A DNA stretch of 64,000 nt. It comes from Doryteuthis pealeii (lineage: Eukaryota; Mollusca; Cephalopoda; Myopsida; Loliginidae). The translations under genes and the position numbers were made by a program. Under the pieces are notes generated by a model. It was not told the DNA's origin. It did no database searches and worked only from the letters and a program-made list of their open reading frames with translations. This document shows positions 44,321 to 56,510 of this stretch, one piece after another. The first letter of the stretch is position 1; the number at the start of each line of letters is the position of its first letter. Location of the stretch: positions 18,600,204 to 18,664,203 of the forward strand of contig CM042145.1 in assembly GCA_023376005.1 (NCBI GenBank). Direction: 5' to 3'.

Positions 44321-47300
44321 AGTATTCATGATTTTTTTCTATTGATATAGTTATTCAGACTCTTATCTTTATAGAAAAAAAGTAAAAATCGTTTTTTTCC
44401 GGTTCATTTCTTTCATATCTCATAAAATAAAATGGCGTTAGACCTCGTAAAAAAAATATTTCCCCTAATATATTTTAGGAAAAAACTATTTCAGACATAT
44501 TTTCATCAAAAGAAAAGCAATTCTGGCAAATTTTAGTGAAAATCGGACAATTAATTGATTTTTCATAGAATTTTAAAAAAATCCTCTTGTCGTAACTTGT
44601 TTTTGGCTACGTTAAATTTCAGTTGATTTAACGGTGCAAAAATGAAAACATTGTTTTTCAATCATAATTTTCATTATTTCGGTAAGCTGAAAAATGTTTT
44701 AAAAAATCATCAGGAGTTTGTTTAATGTTTCTTCTTTCAAATGGACAAACATTTTCCAGATAATATTAACCTTTATGCAAGTTTCATTGTGTTAAATATA
44801 GGGGGGGGGGTAAATTTCACAGGGAAAATTGGTGGTACCTAGTTTACTTCCACAACAAACACAATCTATTTTAAATTATAATTATTGAAAATTAACATAA
44901 GTGTTGCGACCTTTCTTTCATACACCTGTCGAAAAATATAACTTTATATTTGAAACATTGCAAACTAAAAAAAAAAAAAAAAAGGTCCATTACATTTCTT
45001 TTTAGATCCAAAAACATAAAACTAAAAAAAAAAAAAGAAGAAAAAAGCCATTTTAAAAAATCATTCTTATTTCTTCAAAATAGAAAAAAAAAGAAGTCTA
45101 TGCCATTGACTTTTTTTTAATTTATATTTTGAAGAAATGGGAATATTCGATAAAAAGACAAAAAACAAAAAACAAAATAAAAGAATCTTTTTATGTCAGG
45201 TGAAGGTTCCTTAAAACTAATCACAGATTTTTTTAAAATTCAATAATTTTGATTTTTAACATATATGTATGAGCTCAGATTTTGTTACCATATTTTTCGA
45301 TATAAAATGAATAAACTGCATTAAATAGTTGTGTTACTGCCTTTACAACATTGATCAAATATATTTTTTTATCGACTTGGGGGCGTACATTTGTGTCGGT
45401 AACATTTATGAATGAAATATAATATATCCTGTTTGTACTTTAGCCTGGTTGTTGTTGCTGAGTATTGAAAATAAACGTAATATTTTTCTCTCTCCAAAAC
45501 TACTTCTTTAACAAAATAGTATTTTGTCTTTTAATGTAAAATATCGATTATTTTCATTTTTTTTTTTTTTTTTGGTGAAATATGTTAACTAACCATTTTT
45601 CTTTTAACCAACGACTTAATTAATGAGTATCGTTTTGTAGTGGAGAAATCTTTTTTTTTCAATCTTGACATGTGACAAACTCTCTTTAAAAATAAAATAT
45701 TTCATGTAAAAGTGTTAACGAATCAATTAGGTTGAGGAGTGGAGATTAAAAACGGAATAATAAAATAATGAAATTAAAAAGATTTTAATTTTGGTTTCGT
45801 TCATTGTATATAAGATACATACACACTGATCTTATTGAGTCAGTGAAACCATATGGTTCCTTAATGTTGTAGTAAATCTCTTTATTGCATAAATTATATC
45901 TTCATAGTGTCAAGTCTGCTACCACTACCACCTTTACTCCACCCTCTTCGTTCTTCTAATCAACAACCTCCCAACCAATTATTATTATTATTATTCAATG
46001 TCTTTTAACCCTTAACAAGAATTGTTGTGAATAAACCATTGACTCTGTCTAGAGACACTGACTTGAATAAATAAAAAAAGAAAAAAAAAAGATTTTTCGT
46101 ATTATTTACCCCCCCCCAAAAAAAAAAAAAAAAAAAAAACGGATTCTGGCTCAATAAGACAATTATTACTGTTGTTCCTGGAACGAAGAAAGAATTCTGT
46201 TTACCCCCCCAAAAAAAAACAAAACGAGTTCTAATCATCAGCTGACTCGAAACAACTTGTCGCTTTTTCTTCTTACATTCATTCATAACGTTAGATTTTT
46301 CTCTCTTCGGAAGATGTGATCTTAACAAGAACGTACCCCCACCACCACCTCACTTATCGCTTCTATCCTTTTGTTGCGTAGGTGGGCCCAGTAACGGACG
46401 GGCCTACACATTTGGCTCACCTACTATCTTCAGCTTTGTCTTTAGTGTGCACAACAGCTCTTATAGTAGCACGACTCATGTCAGCATCAGCATCATCATC
46501 ATCATAATCATCGTTGGATATTTTCCATCTGATTTTTCTTTAGAGAACATCGTGAATTTGCTGCTGATAATTCGGATAGCTAGAATTTAAAACAATTTTC
46601 ACCTGTGAATAAAACCTTTATATTCTTTTTTCTTCTTTTCTTTCAAATGACTTAAATGATAAACTATATGTTTAAAAACCTCTCAGTCTGACTTATTTTC
46701 ACTTGGCTTTTTAAGTAAATAAGATTATATCTAAATGTAAATGAAATAAGTCTGTGATCTGATTGACAATTACAGAAATAGAAAGTGAATGTCATCAATT
46801 ATATCACTGAATTAAAAAAAAAGAAAACTATTAATAATGTTGTTTGTCTTTTTAGTAAAAAGACTGTGACCTGAACAAAATCAGAAAGTTTTGAAATAGA
46901 ATAATTCATGCATTATAAAATCCATTCATTGATAAATCAACACTGAAAATTTCATTAAAATCGGATAATTCCCTGATTTTTTGGTATTTTTTTTTTCAAT
47001 CGGGGAGGGGGGATTTATTTTGTAAAATACGGATTTTACAACAACTTTGGTAGTGCCTATAGACTAACACTAAGTTCTTATGATTTTTAAAACAATTTTA
47101 ATAAATTTAATAAAATTTTATAAATTGATTTTTTTTATACAATATTGTTAACTGCTACTTTTATTGTTCATATTTCGAATTATTTTAAGTTATTTAATGC
47201 CGTTGGGTTATTTGGTTAGAATAATCATTTTACAGTTCAGCCATATTCACCTTGGGCGAGTCTTTTCCCTCCCACGACCCGATTTCAAATATTAGAAGTA

Positions 47301-47828
47301 CATACACACACACACACACACACATGTCCTATGGCCGCAGCATATGGATTCTATTTGTAATGCCAGTTGTTCAAGTTCACTTTATATTCTACTAGAATTT
47401 CTACGAGTCAGTCTTTTCATTTTTTCTTCAGTCTTAAATTTAAATTTACCCAATCAATTCCAGAACATTGCGGTGCATATGTTGCCTTTCATAAACTAAT
47501 TTAAATTTATTTGATGAAAAGATAATACTGATTTTTAAGAGGATGTAACACTTCTTATATAATACAGTTATATTTGGTTTTTATAATTTTTGTTACAGGC
47601 ACTTTGAATAATAATAAAAAATCTTTAATATTACTGCATTAGTTACATAACTATTTTGAGGAAAAATAAACAAGTAAAAATACCAAAGAATAAATAAATA
47701 ATAATTATTATTATTTATTATTATTTAATAATAATAATAATAATAATAATTAATAATTATATTAAATAATGATAACTAATAATGATAAAAGAATAGATAA
47801 AAATAAAGAATAACAGTAACAAGAAGAA
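44321..47828. other. AT-rich DNA, no gene seen
   Basis: Many A/T homopolymers and a small mirrored pair (cttatttcttcaaaat at 45066 / attttgaagaaatggg at 45126). A GC-balanced patch at 46330-46500 has a polypyrimidine-AG (ccttttgttgcgtag) that could be a splice acceptor, but no coding frame follows. CA run 47305-47323. Confidence 0.45.
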
Positions 47829-47901
47829 ATAAGTAAAAATAGATAAGTAAAAATAAGTGTTTTAAGCAATCACTTATTTTTACTTATCTATTTTTACTTA
47901 T
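47829..47901. repeat. Perfect 31-bp-arm hairpin
   Basis: ataagtaaaaatagataagt-aaaaataagtg is followed by an 11-base loop and its exact complement. Confidence 0.95.
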
Positions 47902-48500
47902 ATTATTTAAAAGTAGATATTTAGAAAAATATTGTCATTAATTATGAATATAAACCAAAAGATTTTACTTTTGGTATTTGGTAAAAGGGATACTGAATCT
48001 GAATTTTTAAATTTGATTTTCTTTATAAATTTATAGTAAATATAAAAATGCTGGTGCTTAGTCTGAGCCATGAATTTAGAAAAATAGTGTGTGTGTGTGT
48101 GTTATAAATAAAACAAATATATACTTGTCTTGAGTATTATCAAAAGAAAGCGGTTTTCCATTTGGAAACATCTGGTAACACTATTTTGATTATTTAGATG
48201 GAACCGGTTTTCTTAACTTTTTTTTGTTGTGTAAAGCACTACCATTTAAATTGCATCTTCTTTTTTCTTCATGAGAAGCTAAAATCATTTTTTTTTTGTC
48301 TTTAGAAATAGTCACCTTAATTTCCAATCCATCTGGATAGATTTTCAACTACTTTTGCATTTTGTCACACGTACTTTACTGTCTGTTTCAACCTTTACCA
48401 GATGGAATCTCTTTACAATTTTGTAAGAAAGTTATCAATTTTCTTTTCTTTACAATTAACTTTAAACATCTGAAATATCTGTATATTAGGGACCTCCAAT
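47902..48500. other. No gene seen
   Basis: AT-rich unique-looking sequence; TG run 48090-48102. Confidence 0.4.
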
Positions 48501-48606
48501 TTTTATAAATTCTTATTTATTTGTCTTTGAGTGGTAAGGGATACTGTATGTACAGACAGAATCCCTTACCACTCAAAGACAAATAAATAAGAAGAATTCA
48601 TAAAAA
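48501..48606. repeat. Hairpin with ~43-bp arms
   Basis: tcttatttatttgtctttga-gtggtaagggat is mirrored by atcccttaccactcaaagac-aaataaataaga around a ~19-base loop. Confidence 0.95.
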
Positions 48607-48769
48607 TAAAAAAAATAAAAATTAATGATAAAATATTCTTGTTTCTTTGTCTTAGACTTTATAGATTAATAACCAAAATTTAAACTGAGAAATAAATTAA
48701 ATCCAAACCTGTACTCAAATGTATACATGGTTTATTTTATTTTATTTTATTTTTTTAAACAAGTTCTGT

Positions 48770-49136
48770 TTTGAATAATTTAAATGTTTCAGACTATTGT
48801 CCTCATCTTTATTGTGGTGTGCATAAACACAACGTTTTGGCTGCTGTATCCTCCTGTCTACCTCAGGTGTTCCCTGTATATCTGAGCATTGTAATAACCC
48901 AACCTGGGAAATCATTTTTGATAGCTTGACTGTTGATCAAACAAAGCGTCAAAGAACTTATGAAGATCTCATTCAAATAAGGATCAACAGTTAAACTATT
49001 CAAAATGATTTCCCAGGTTGGGTCATTACAATGCTTGGATACACCAGAAGGCCAGAGGATACAGCAGCCAAAACATTGTGTTTATACATACCCCAATAAA
49101 GATGAGGACAACAGTTTGAAACGTCAAAATTATTCA
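48770..49136. mobile_element. Fold-back MITE of ~365 bp
   Basis: The left arm (tattgtcctcatctttattg...gcattgtaataacccaacct-gggaaatcattttt...actgttgatc) is repeated inverted on the right, with a ~43-base loop near 48939-48981. The 65-codon frame in the right arm is not conserved in the left. Confidence 0.85.
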
Positions 49137-49223
49137 CATAAAGCCTCATCTAAAAAATACAAATACTGTTTTGTTATAATTTCTGATCAGTTATTTTTTT
49201 AATGTCTTAGGTATTATTAAACT

Positions 49224-49516
49224 GAGCTTTTCAATTTAGTGTATTCTGGGATGCACATTTTTGCTTTGAATGAGTCCCCAGGAAAATTTATGGGTCCCAA
49301 CTAAAGCCGTCTAACTCCTACCTTGTAAACTATCCTGTGTAACTCGTTTCTAAGAAACTATCGAAATGTATTTACAGTTAGCTTGAAATGGTGAGGGAAG
49401 AAAAAAGAAAAACACTGGGATGCATGGATATGATTTTACTGCGTCCTTTCAAATTTTTGTGTGTCAGGGATGCAGGATGTTGTGTTTATACATACCACAA
49501 TATATCAGCATCTCTG
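49224..49516 (+). mobile_element. M1 MITE
   Basis: Starts inside the left terminus (ttttcaatttagtgtattct-gggatgcac) and ends tatatcagcatctctg. An extra ~20 bases (tgtgtttatacataccacaa) before the right end match the nearby fold-back arm. Confidence 0.8.
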
Positions 49517-50336
49517 CTTTTTTAAAATGCCAAATGTTAGGTACCTCCCCTTGTGCTCTATGAGGTAGAGTTTGTTAGCCACTTGTATTTTTAGTTGAGA
49601 CATTGTTAAGTCTATTGTTGATGTTGCTGAGTGAGTTGTGCCCCTTGTGCTCATTAGTATGAAATTATGATGTAGGTGGCATTTAAACAGGAATCAAATA
49701 TTAGACATGTTGTAGAGAGATATCAAAATTGAACAAGGTGAGAATTAATGTTTTTTTTTTTTTAATGTAGAATTTAATACATTATTATCAATCAAGTTAA
49801 TATCAATCTCTGATGGTTTGTGATCTTTTTTGTTGGTTCTCATATAATTTCCCAGGTTAAAAGGTAGGCAATTAAATTAGGATGAAGAGGACAACAACAA
49901 TTGAAGATAAAAAACATATATTCAGAAAGGTACAAATTGCGAACTTAACAGCGTTTGCGACCAGACTTATCTGCTGAGGTTCTTTAAGTGTTGGGAGCGA
50001 CTGGATTTAGACGTCTCGCTGCTATTGGATCAACACTATAAGTGACTTAGTCATGGAATTCAATTTAGGCACCAATATTGTATATTGGTGATTTCGGCCC
50101 CTGGTGCCAAGGGCAGATAATTAATCCCTAATTTTTCCAATAGTTTGGGGCATTCCAAGAAGAGAGGTGCTGACAAGACTACCAATTTATGAAATGTATA
50201 AAAGGCCCAACTGTAAACTCTACCTTGAATCACATTCTACTATTGTGGGGGAAGTGGAAAAATAATGCTCCCCTAGTTAGTGTTAGGTTTGATTGATTAA
50301 CCACAACTAACTAAATTCTGTATTCAGTAATTTTAA
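49517..50336. other. No gene seen
   Basis: GC-balanced patch 49930-50220 without a recognisable domain. 50208-50260 faintly resembles family B tail 1. Confidence 0.4.
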
Positions 50337-50712
50337 TGCATTAACTACCAACCATTTACACACTCTGGTTCTGAGACAAACAGAAGAATTATTGAATAAT
50401 GAACAAGTTATTATTATTAATTTTTTTTTGCATTTTGTATGTCAAAAGAAGTGATCCTAATAATGTTTTATAGTTCTTTCAATTTGCTTCTTTGAATTAA
50501 TTGATTTTTATCTGTCGGTCCCAACATTTAATGGTAACCAACACAATCACAAATAGAAAACATTAGAAAAAGGAAATGAAATGAAATAAACTACAGTAGG
50601 AGGAGTAGCTCAGTTGCTGTTTTCTGAATGCAGTGGTAGATTTAACCTATTAACTGCCAACCATCTATACACCCTGGACCCCAGCCAAACAGAAGAATTA
50701 TTGGATGACAAA
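50337..50712. repeat. ~65-bp direct repeat, ~310-bp spacing
   Basis: ttaactaccaaccatttaca-cactctgg...aaacagaagaattattgaat at 50339-50400 recurs at 50649-50707 with several changes. Confidence 0.75.
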
Positions 50713-50734
50713 TAAATACATCAAGGTACTTCCA

Positions 50735-51074
50735 GTGATGCTGATAGCTTTTTAATTTAGTGCATCCTGTGACACATGGATTTGATTTGAATGAGTCCCC
50801 TGGGAAATTTGACTGGTCCCAACTAAAGTTTTTTTAATGAATTGTAAAGTTTTTATCTATGAACAACTAAAGCCGTCTAACCCCTACCATGTACCCCATA
50901 GAGTATAATTCATTTCTAAGAACATATTGAAATGTATTTACAGTTAGCTTGAAATGGTGGGGGAAGAAAAAAAAAACCAACAAAAAACACTGGGACACAT
51001 GGATATGATTTTTCTGTGTCCTTTTAGATTTTTATGCTTCAGTGATGCAGGACTCGTACCTATCAGTATCTCTG
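50735..51074 (+). mobile_element. M1 MITE
   Basis: gtgatgctgatagctttttaa to cctatcagtatctct, complete. Its right end is also the outer edge of the following fold-back. Confidence 0.85.
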
Positions 51075-51401
51075 TACTTCACATGTGAAGTGGTTACTCT
51101 TCACAAGCAAAATATTTTTTAAAACTTTTATCAAAACTTCAGGTGTAAAAATAGATTAAACTAATTCTTGTAATGTTTTAGATATTTTTGAAACTATTCA
51201 AAATGTTGAAATAATTTCAAAAATTATCTCAGAAACTAATGCATGTTAATGTAATCAGCAAACAGAAATTCATTTCAGAATTATTGAAAAGGAAGTACTT
51301 GAATTGGTTTAATCTATTTTTACACCTGAAATTTTGATAAAAGTAAAAAAAAATATTTTGCTTGTGATGAATTACATGTGAAGTACAGAGATACTGATAG
51401 G
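51059..51401. mobile_element. Fold-back fused to an M1 end
   Basis: cctatcagtatctctgtact-tcacatg (51059) is mirrored by catgtgaagtacagagatac-tgatagg (51375-51401). Inner arms (cacaagcaaaatatttttt, tcaggtgtaaaaatagatta-aac) also pair. Confidence 0.8.
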
Positions 51402-51603
51402 AGAGTTTGACTCAAATAACAGAAACACCAGTCCCTGACCTCCCCAGGAAATCCCAGACAGAACCCACCCCCCCCTTGGCCCAACCTTGCCAGGCATAAG
51501 GGGACAAATAGGCCGTTTTGGAGACAGCTATCTTCTGTTCAGCGCTGTCAATTGATATATAATACCAGTCTATCGTCCACATTCATTGACTTTGGTCATT
51601 TAG

Positions 51604-51871
51604 AAATTGACTTTGTGTCTCATTCTGTCCATGGTGGAGGGGTTGGGTTGAGGAGGTGCTTAGCATAATGGTTATTGTCATAGGAAATGGAATCAGTTGG
51701 CCCAGATCAATTCCTTGATGAGGCTGTTTGCATTTCACTTTGTGCTAATGTCCTTAGGAAAGGCATGAATCCATCTATTCTCCTCCCAGATATGGGGAAA
51801 ATAGTAGGGCAGACTTGGTTCTTCAGGCTTGGTTAAGCAACCAGTCTAGCAGGAAACTCTGAATTCAAAGT
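51604..51871 (+). mobile_element. SINE family B: isolated tail then diverged copy
   Basis: 51604-51648 is tail 1 alone (attgactttgtgtctcattc, ggaggggttgggtt). 51650-51871 is a second copy starting aggaggtgcttagcataatg and stopping at gaattcaaag before its tail. Confidence 0.7.
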
Positions 51872-52205
51872 AGCTTTGTTGACTGTAGAAGTTATCCTTC
51901 AGATATAGAAACAATATGATACTCACCGTCGCAGTGTGATTCTAACTACCATCAAGTTAGTAGACAAAAAAATCAACAGACAAGCTGTAACTTAATACAG
52001 TCCTTGCATGCTGCTGGCATAATGCAAAGTGATGACTGAAGAGTCGGTACTTATCCATGTTCTTACTCACCCTGAAATCCAACTGCCAATCAGAACTCAG
52101 GAAGTGAACTTGCCTGAGTTCATAATGGAACAATCCAAAGCTCCATATAAGCCACCTACCAAACTCTGGTTTTAGTCTTGCATTCATTTTGTAACAGAGT
52201 TGAAT
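51872..52205 (-). other. Unclassified block, LTR-like
   Basis: The minus strand is open for 76 codons (51957-52187) with no known domain. The same strand carries ctgcgacggtgagtatca near 51925, resembling post-LTR leader sequence. No second LTR. Confidence 0.25.
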
Positions 52206-52269
52206 ACTTTACACAAAATCCAACATTGACATCCTTCCATCTGTGAGAGACAATGAAGTAGTGTCCAAT

Positions 52270-52680
52270 TAAAAAAAAAATTTCTTATTGGAACTACATA
52301 GCCTGGGTGGGTTCATATGGAGGATGAGCTGTTGCCCAAGCAGCATATCCCATCCTCTCCACACTGCCGCTGTGATCCAAAGAAAAGGTAAGAAGTCAAT
52401 GCAGTTTGGTAGCGGTAGTGTCGCAGGAGTTGCTGGGTAGCACTAGATTTCAGCATTAGAGACTCAGGCTCCTGATTTATATTCAGGTTTTACTCCCCTA
52501 GCTTTTCCTTGGGATGAGGTAAAGCTGCTAGGCAGTGGAGGTTTTGTACCAGACTTTTCCTTGTCCGAGATTGGTTGCCGGCCAAGGCTAAGGAACCCCT
52601 TCTAATCAGTTTGGGGATTTATGCAAGTACTAAGTACCCCAATCCTACTACTGTCAGTCTTCCTGAAAAATGAAATGAAA
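52270..52680 (+). repeat. Candidate non-autonomous retroelement
   Basis: GC-balanced, ends in aaatgaaatgaaatt (a tail-like pentamer), and looks like a 3' end. Single copy here, so family status is a guess. Confidence 0.3.
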
Positions 52681-52731
52681 TTAGTATATATATTTACTTT
52701 TAACGACAAAGTAAATATATATATATACTAA
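52681..52731. repeat. Short hairpin
   Basis: ttagtatatatatttacttt pairs with aaagtaaatatatatatact-aa around an ~8-base loop. Confidence 0.85.
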
Positions 52732-52803
52732 AACCAGCTTTACTCTGCTTAAAAATTGACTTTGTGTCACATCCTGCACATAGCGGAGGAGTTAGATAAG
52801 TAC
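52732..52803 (+). mobile_element. SINE family B tail 1 only
   Basis: tctgcttaaaaattgacttt-gtgtcacatcctgcacatag, ggaggagttagataagta. Confidence 0.6.
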
Positions 52804-54052
52804 AGACTCAGCGATTTGAACAATATTGACTATTTTCATGCTTGATTATTTGAACACCTACTGTGTAAAAAAAATCCAATGTTCGACAGCATGGGTGTAC
52901 TAGCTTCACAAAAAAAAAAAAAAAACAACCCCAAAACTAAGGAAAACTGTCAAGTGCTCTTTGCGGAGGATATCTCTTGGAAGTTGTAGGTGCCCTAAGC
53001 AACTACATATATCCCTGATACATTGGGCTGGCTCTGTTTTATCTAAAAATAATAAAAGCAAGAATATTATGGTTACATTAAAATAACTCTTCATGTGTAT
53101 AATGTGAACAGAAATTCGTCGGGTCAGACAGCCGGGTCTCTCCACTGAAAAAGACATTTCCCCAACTGCCAAAGTACCCTGACCAAGTCCTTCTACCTGC
53201 AGCAATTTTTCCAGCAGTCCTTCGCCAAAGCTCACTTGCCTCTTGTTCATCGCACGTATGTATTTTCGTTACCAAGATCAAAATGCAACACTCCCGGTGT
53301 GGGAAGGCAGGCCTTAAATAATGATTAATTGCCCTGACCAAGATCCTACATCCGGGCCAATCTCAGTGTAGGAATTTGCATACATGTCAACAAGGTAGTC
53401 TGACTTTGAGCCATGACTCATGATCAGGGGAGAGTTCTATCTCTGTAAGTGGCTGCTACACTTCAGAGATGTTTGTGCTTGCTTTGAGCTACCACGTATG
53501 TAATTTCTCTCACTACAATATGTTATATTATTTTAAACTTTATTGTTAATAGAAATGTAACTTTTATGTTACACAAGGGATATTTTAAATAGGCTAAAAT
53601 GAGCTTCCATTGTATTTAACTGGATATAGTAATAATCATTTATTGATTCAATAAAAAAAACTCCTCCTAAGTTAGTGGGAAATATTTTCCAAGAATATAA
53701 ACTTGTCTTTTGTTTTGTCAGAGTAATTTTTGTTTACTAGAATTGCATGACTGTGTTATATTTCCTATTATGTAATAAAATCGTTTTCAATGTGTTTAGG
53801 CTTTGAAAAGTCAAGGACATTTGAACATAGAACAAAATGTATATTATATTACAATCAGACTAAAGATCTTTTTAATATTTATTAGGGATAAAGGGAGTTA
53901 TATTACTTATGCCATCTCAAACTCAATAATACTTTATTTTCAGTTAAAATTTAAAGTAAAGAAATACATTGGGATGAAATTTCATTACAATAGCCTCTAC
54001 TCTGAAAATACTGAATTGTCAATATTTACAAAGCTTAGCTTGATACACTGTC
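52804..54052. other. No recognisable gene
   Basis: 53090-53350 is GC-balanced and open on the minus strand in two overlapping frames (114 and 87 codons), one starting MNKRQVSFGEGLLEKLLQVE. I recognise no domain in either, and one ends in a poly-Phe artefact of an A-run. It may be an unlabelled mobile element. Confidence 0.3.
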
Positions 54053-54512
54053 TACTAATATACACAGCCCCATATGTCATCTAAGCAGGCAGAATTCTAA
54101 CAGGTCTATTCATTTTATAGTCAATTTATGACTGTTTCGAAAAAAAAATGTTAAAAATATACAAACTTGTTGTCTTTTTTCTTCAGAAATGTAATAATAA
54201 AAGATTGTAAACAAACAAACAAACAAAATAGTTTTAAAAAATTATGCAGTTATACAAAACAAACACACCAACAATTTATCTATGATTTCAGGTTATATCA
54301 GAAAAAAAAAAAAAAACCTTTTCAATGTGAAATGTATTCCCTGGTTATGGTCGACAATGATAGTAATGAGTATTTCTTGAGGAGAACTTACGATTCCATC
54401 TAGCCAAATGTTTGTGCTTTAAGATTTTTTAAAACAGTCATAAATTGACTATAAAATGAATAGGCCTATTAGAATTCTGCCGGCTTATGTGACATAAGGG
54501 GCTGTATATATA
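54053..54512. mobile_element. M3 MITE, copy 2 (long TIR)
   Basis: TIRs ctaatatacacagccccata and tgacataaggggctgtatat. The centre (ttgttgtcttttttcttcag, ccaacaatttatctatgatt, tgaaatgtattccctggtta) is the reverse complement of the centre at 571-1033. Confidence 0.85.
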
Positions 54513-54645
54513 GGTAGGCCATATATATCTAATTATATATGGGGCTGTATATATAGGTAGGCCATATATATCTAATTATATATGGGCCGTATATATAGGT
54601 AGGCCATATATATCTAATTATATATGGGGCCGTATATATAGGTCG
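54498..54645. repeat. 43-bp tandem repeat, ~3.5 copies
   Basis: Units start at 54498, 54541, 54584 and 54626 (partial): ggggctgtatatataggtag-gccatatatatctaattata. The first unit is the terminal end of the adjoining M3 element, so the array appears to have grown from the transposon edge. Confidence 0.95.
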
Positions 54646-55023
54646 GCAGTGCTTGATACAATATAAAGCCAAATCTTGAAGAACTAAAACTAGAAAGTTT
54701 GTATTGTACTAATTTTCTAAAGTGCGGAGAGTCTACCAATTTTTTAAATGAACATATGGATCTCTTGTTTTTGCATGAGTTAATACATGAGTCTTTGATA
54801 TGATAGTTAATAAACAATTCTCACCTGCAAGGTAAGTCTAAGATGCATGTCAATAAATTGGTTTGTTTCAAGTTGCTAATAACAGAACTAGATCCTTTCT
54901 CAAACTGTTCTACAAAAATATGAAAACAAAACTATTACTGCTAACAACCTACTGTCAAAATCAATAAAAATCCTTGAAAAAGACGTAACAATAAATTTGA
55001 CCATTCTCCTAACATACAACTGC
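54646..55023. other. No gene seen
   Basis: AT-rich unique-looking sequence. Confidence 0.4.
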
Positions 55024-55086
55024 TTGGCATAAAATAACACTGGATGCATTGACATGCCATTAAAATCAATCAATCAATCAATCTTG
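55024..55086 (-). repeat. Family R 5'-end fragment
   Basis: The complement reads gattgattgattgattttaa-tggcatgtcaatgcatccag-tgttattttatgcc. Confidence 0.65.
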
Positions 55087-55145
55087 TTGCTAAATGCTAA
55101 GTAATAAATAATGTTTATGCCCATGAGTTAGAAGGGACCATATGA

Positions 55146-55367
55146 CCTTTAGGCACCCCTTTTTGATCTCGATTAAGAAAGGACATGTTTTTCATTTACA
55201 CCGTCAATATTCGGTTGTTTTAACAGACGATTTTTAGATTTAAAATTTTTTTTTATAAAACTAACCTCTAACCCTAACCCCTAACCCATTACAAACAACT
55301 GGATATTGATGGTGTAAATGAAAAACATGTCCTTTCTTAATCGAGATCAAAAAGGTGTGCCTAAAGG
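55146..55367. mobile_element. Fold-back element with telomere-like loop
   Basis: cctttaggcacccctttttg-atctcgattaagaaaggaca through cacc-gtcaatat is mirrored exactly at 55301-55367 (arms ~65 bases). The loop contains ctaaccctaacccctaaccc. Confidence 0.9.
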
Positions 55368-55986
55368 TAATATAGTCTGTTAGATGTTTCTTGATTACTA
55401 GTTGAAATGTTTAGTATTCTAAAATCTTTTCTACTGGTTTTTTTTAGCCAATAATTCTTCATTGTCAATAATAAAATGTAGGTCCATGTGAAATTCTTAG
55501 TAAAATAAACAATATCATACCAGAAATTGTTAGGACAATTGTTTCATCATATTTTTAATGTTGTTAACACAACTTTTTGGCCAATTTATTCTTCAGTTTT
55601 ATTAAGTGTATAATTCATGAGAAAAACACTTTTGTCTTGTACATTTTTATAGCATTGTTAGAGTGTCAAGTTGTAGCATCTGTTGACCCCAATGTTGTTT
55701 CTTTTTACTAAATTTAAAAGGTTGGTGACAAGAGAGGCATTCAATTATAACATTTTTATCTACATCCATAAGGATTAACCTAGAAAATAAATCTGGTATA
55801 ACAAAACAAACAAACAAACAAACAACAAATAAACAATGTTCTAAAAACATTGATAATAATCATGTCAAGACTGTTTTAGATATAAAAGATAAAAAAATCT
55901 TTCATTTTCTTGTTTGATGATTTCCTTGATATAAACCTAATATTTAGCAACTTTAGTCAGTTTAATTGACACTAATATATATGATT
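55368..55986. other. No gene seen
   Basis: AT-rich unique-looking sequence; CAAA run 55803-55825. Confidence 0.4.
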
Positions 55987-56346
55987 TTCCCAACCCTATT
56001 GCCCTTATGGCAAGCCCCAACCCCTTTTTATCATATGGGTGCTAGAAGGTGGTGGCTGTGGGTCTACATGTCCTGGGAATGACGTTAAACTCTATCTGAT
56101 GGTGAAGTTCCAGTTTTGGAGGTTTGGGGAATGTGGAGCACCCCATTCATCACCATTGCTCCCTGGTCCACTCTGACCCGGAGTGGTAGTACCTGTTAGG
56201 GTCCCATCTATGGGTTAAATAGAAAAATGTATTTATAAACAAAATTGTATTATCCATTAAGAATTGATTTATTTCAAAACTTTATCGGCATTAAATGACC
56301 CACTGAGGTTGATATGCTGTAAAACAAAACAAACCAAACCAAACCA
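55987..56346 (-). repeat. Family R, most complete young copy
   Basis: Reverse copy including the true 3' end (tcccaaccctattgccctta-tggcaagcccc) and the 5' end (ggttgatatgctgtaaaaca). Reference copy for the family, ~360 bp. Confidence 0.85.
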
Positions 56347-56510
56347 ACTAATATATATCTCAGAGACAAATATATTATATGGTTAGAATTCAAACTTTTA
56401 AAACGTCTTAATTTCTTTTTATCTATACCTAACTTTCTTTTTATTTAATCTTTTTGTCTTGTGACTATAGTATGTTACTGTATTGTTTTAGAGATATATT
56501 ATCTGACCAG

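Noticed and set aside
46360..46560. Internal exon after a polypyrimidine-AG
   Set aside because: No open frame or donor supports it.
52906..53250. Minus-strand 114-codon protein
   Set aside because: No recognisable domain, an overlapping frame competes, and the end is poly-Phe from an A-run. Left unassigned and not called a gene.
54498..54645. CRISPR-like array
   Set aside because: Repeat units are directly adjacent with no unique spacers. It is a tandem repeat next to a transposon in a eukaryotic-type context.
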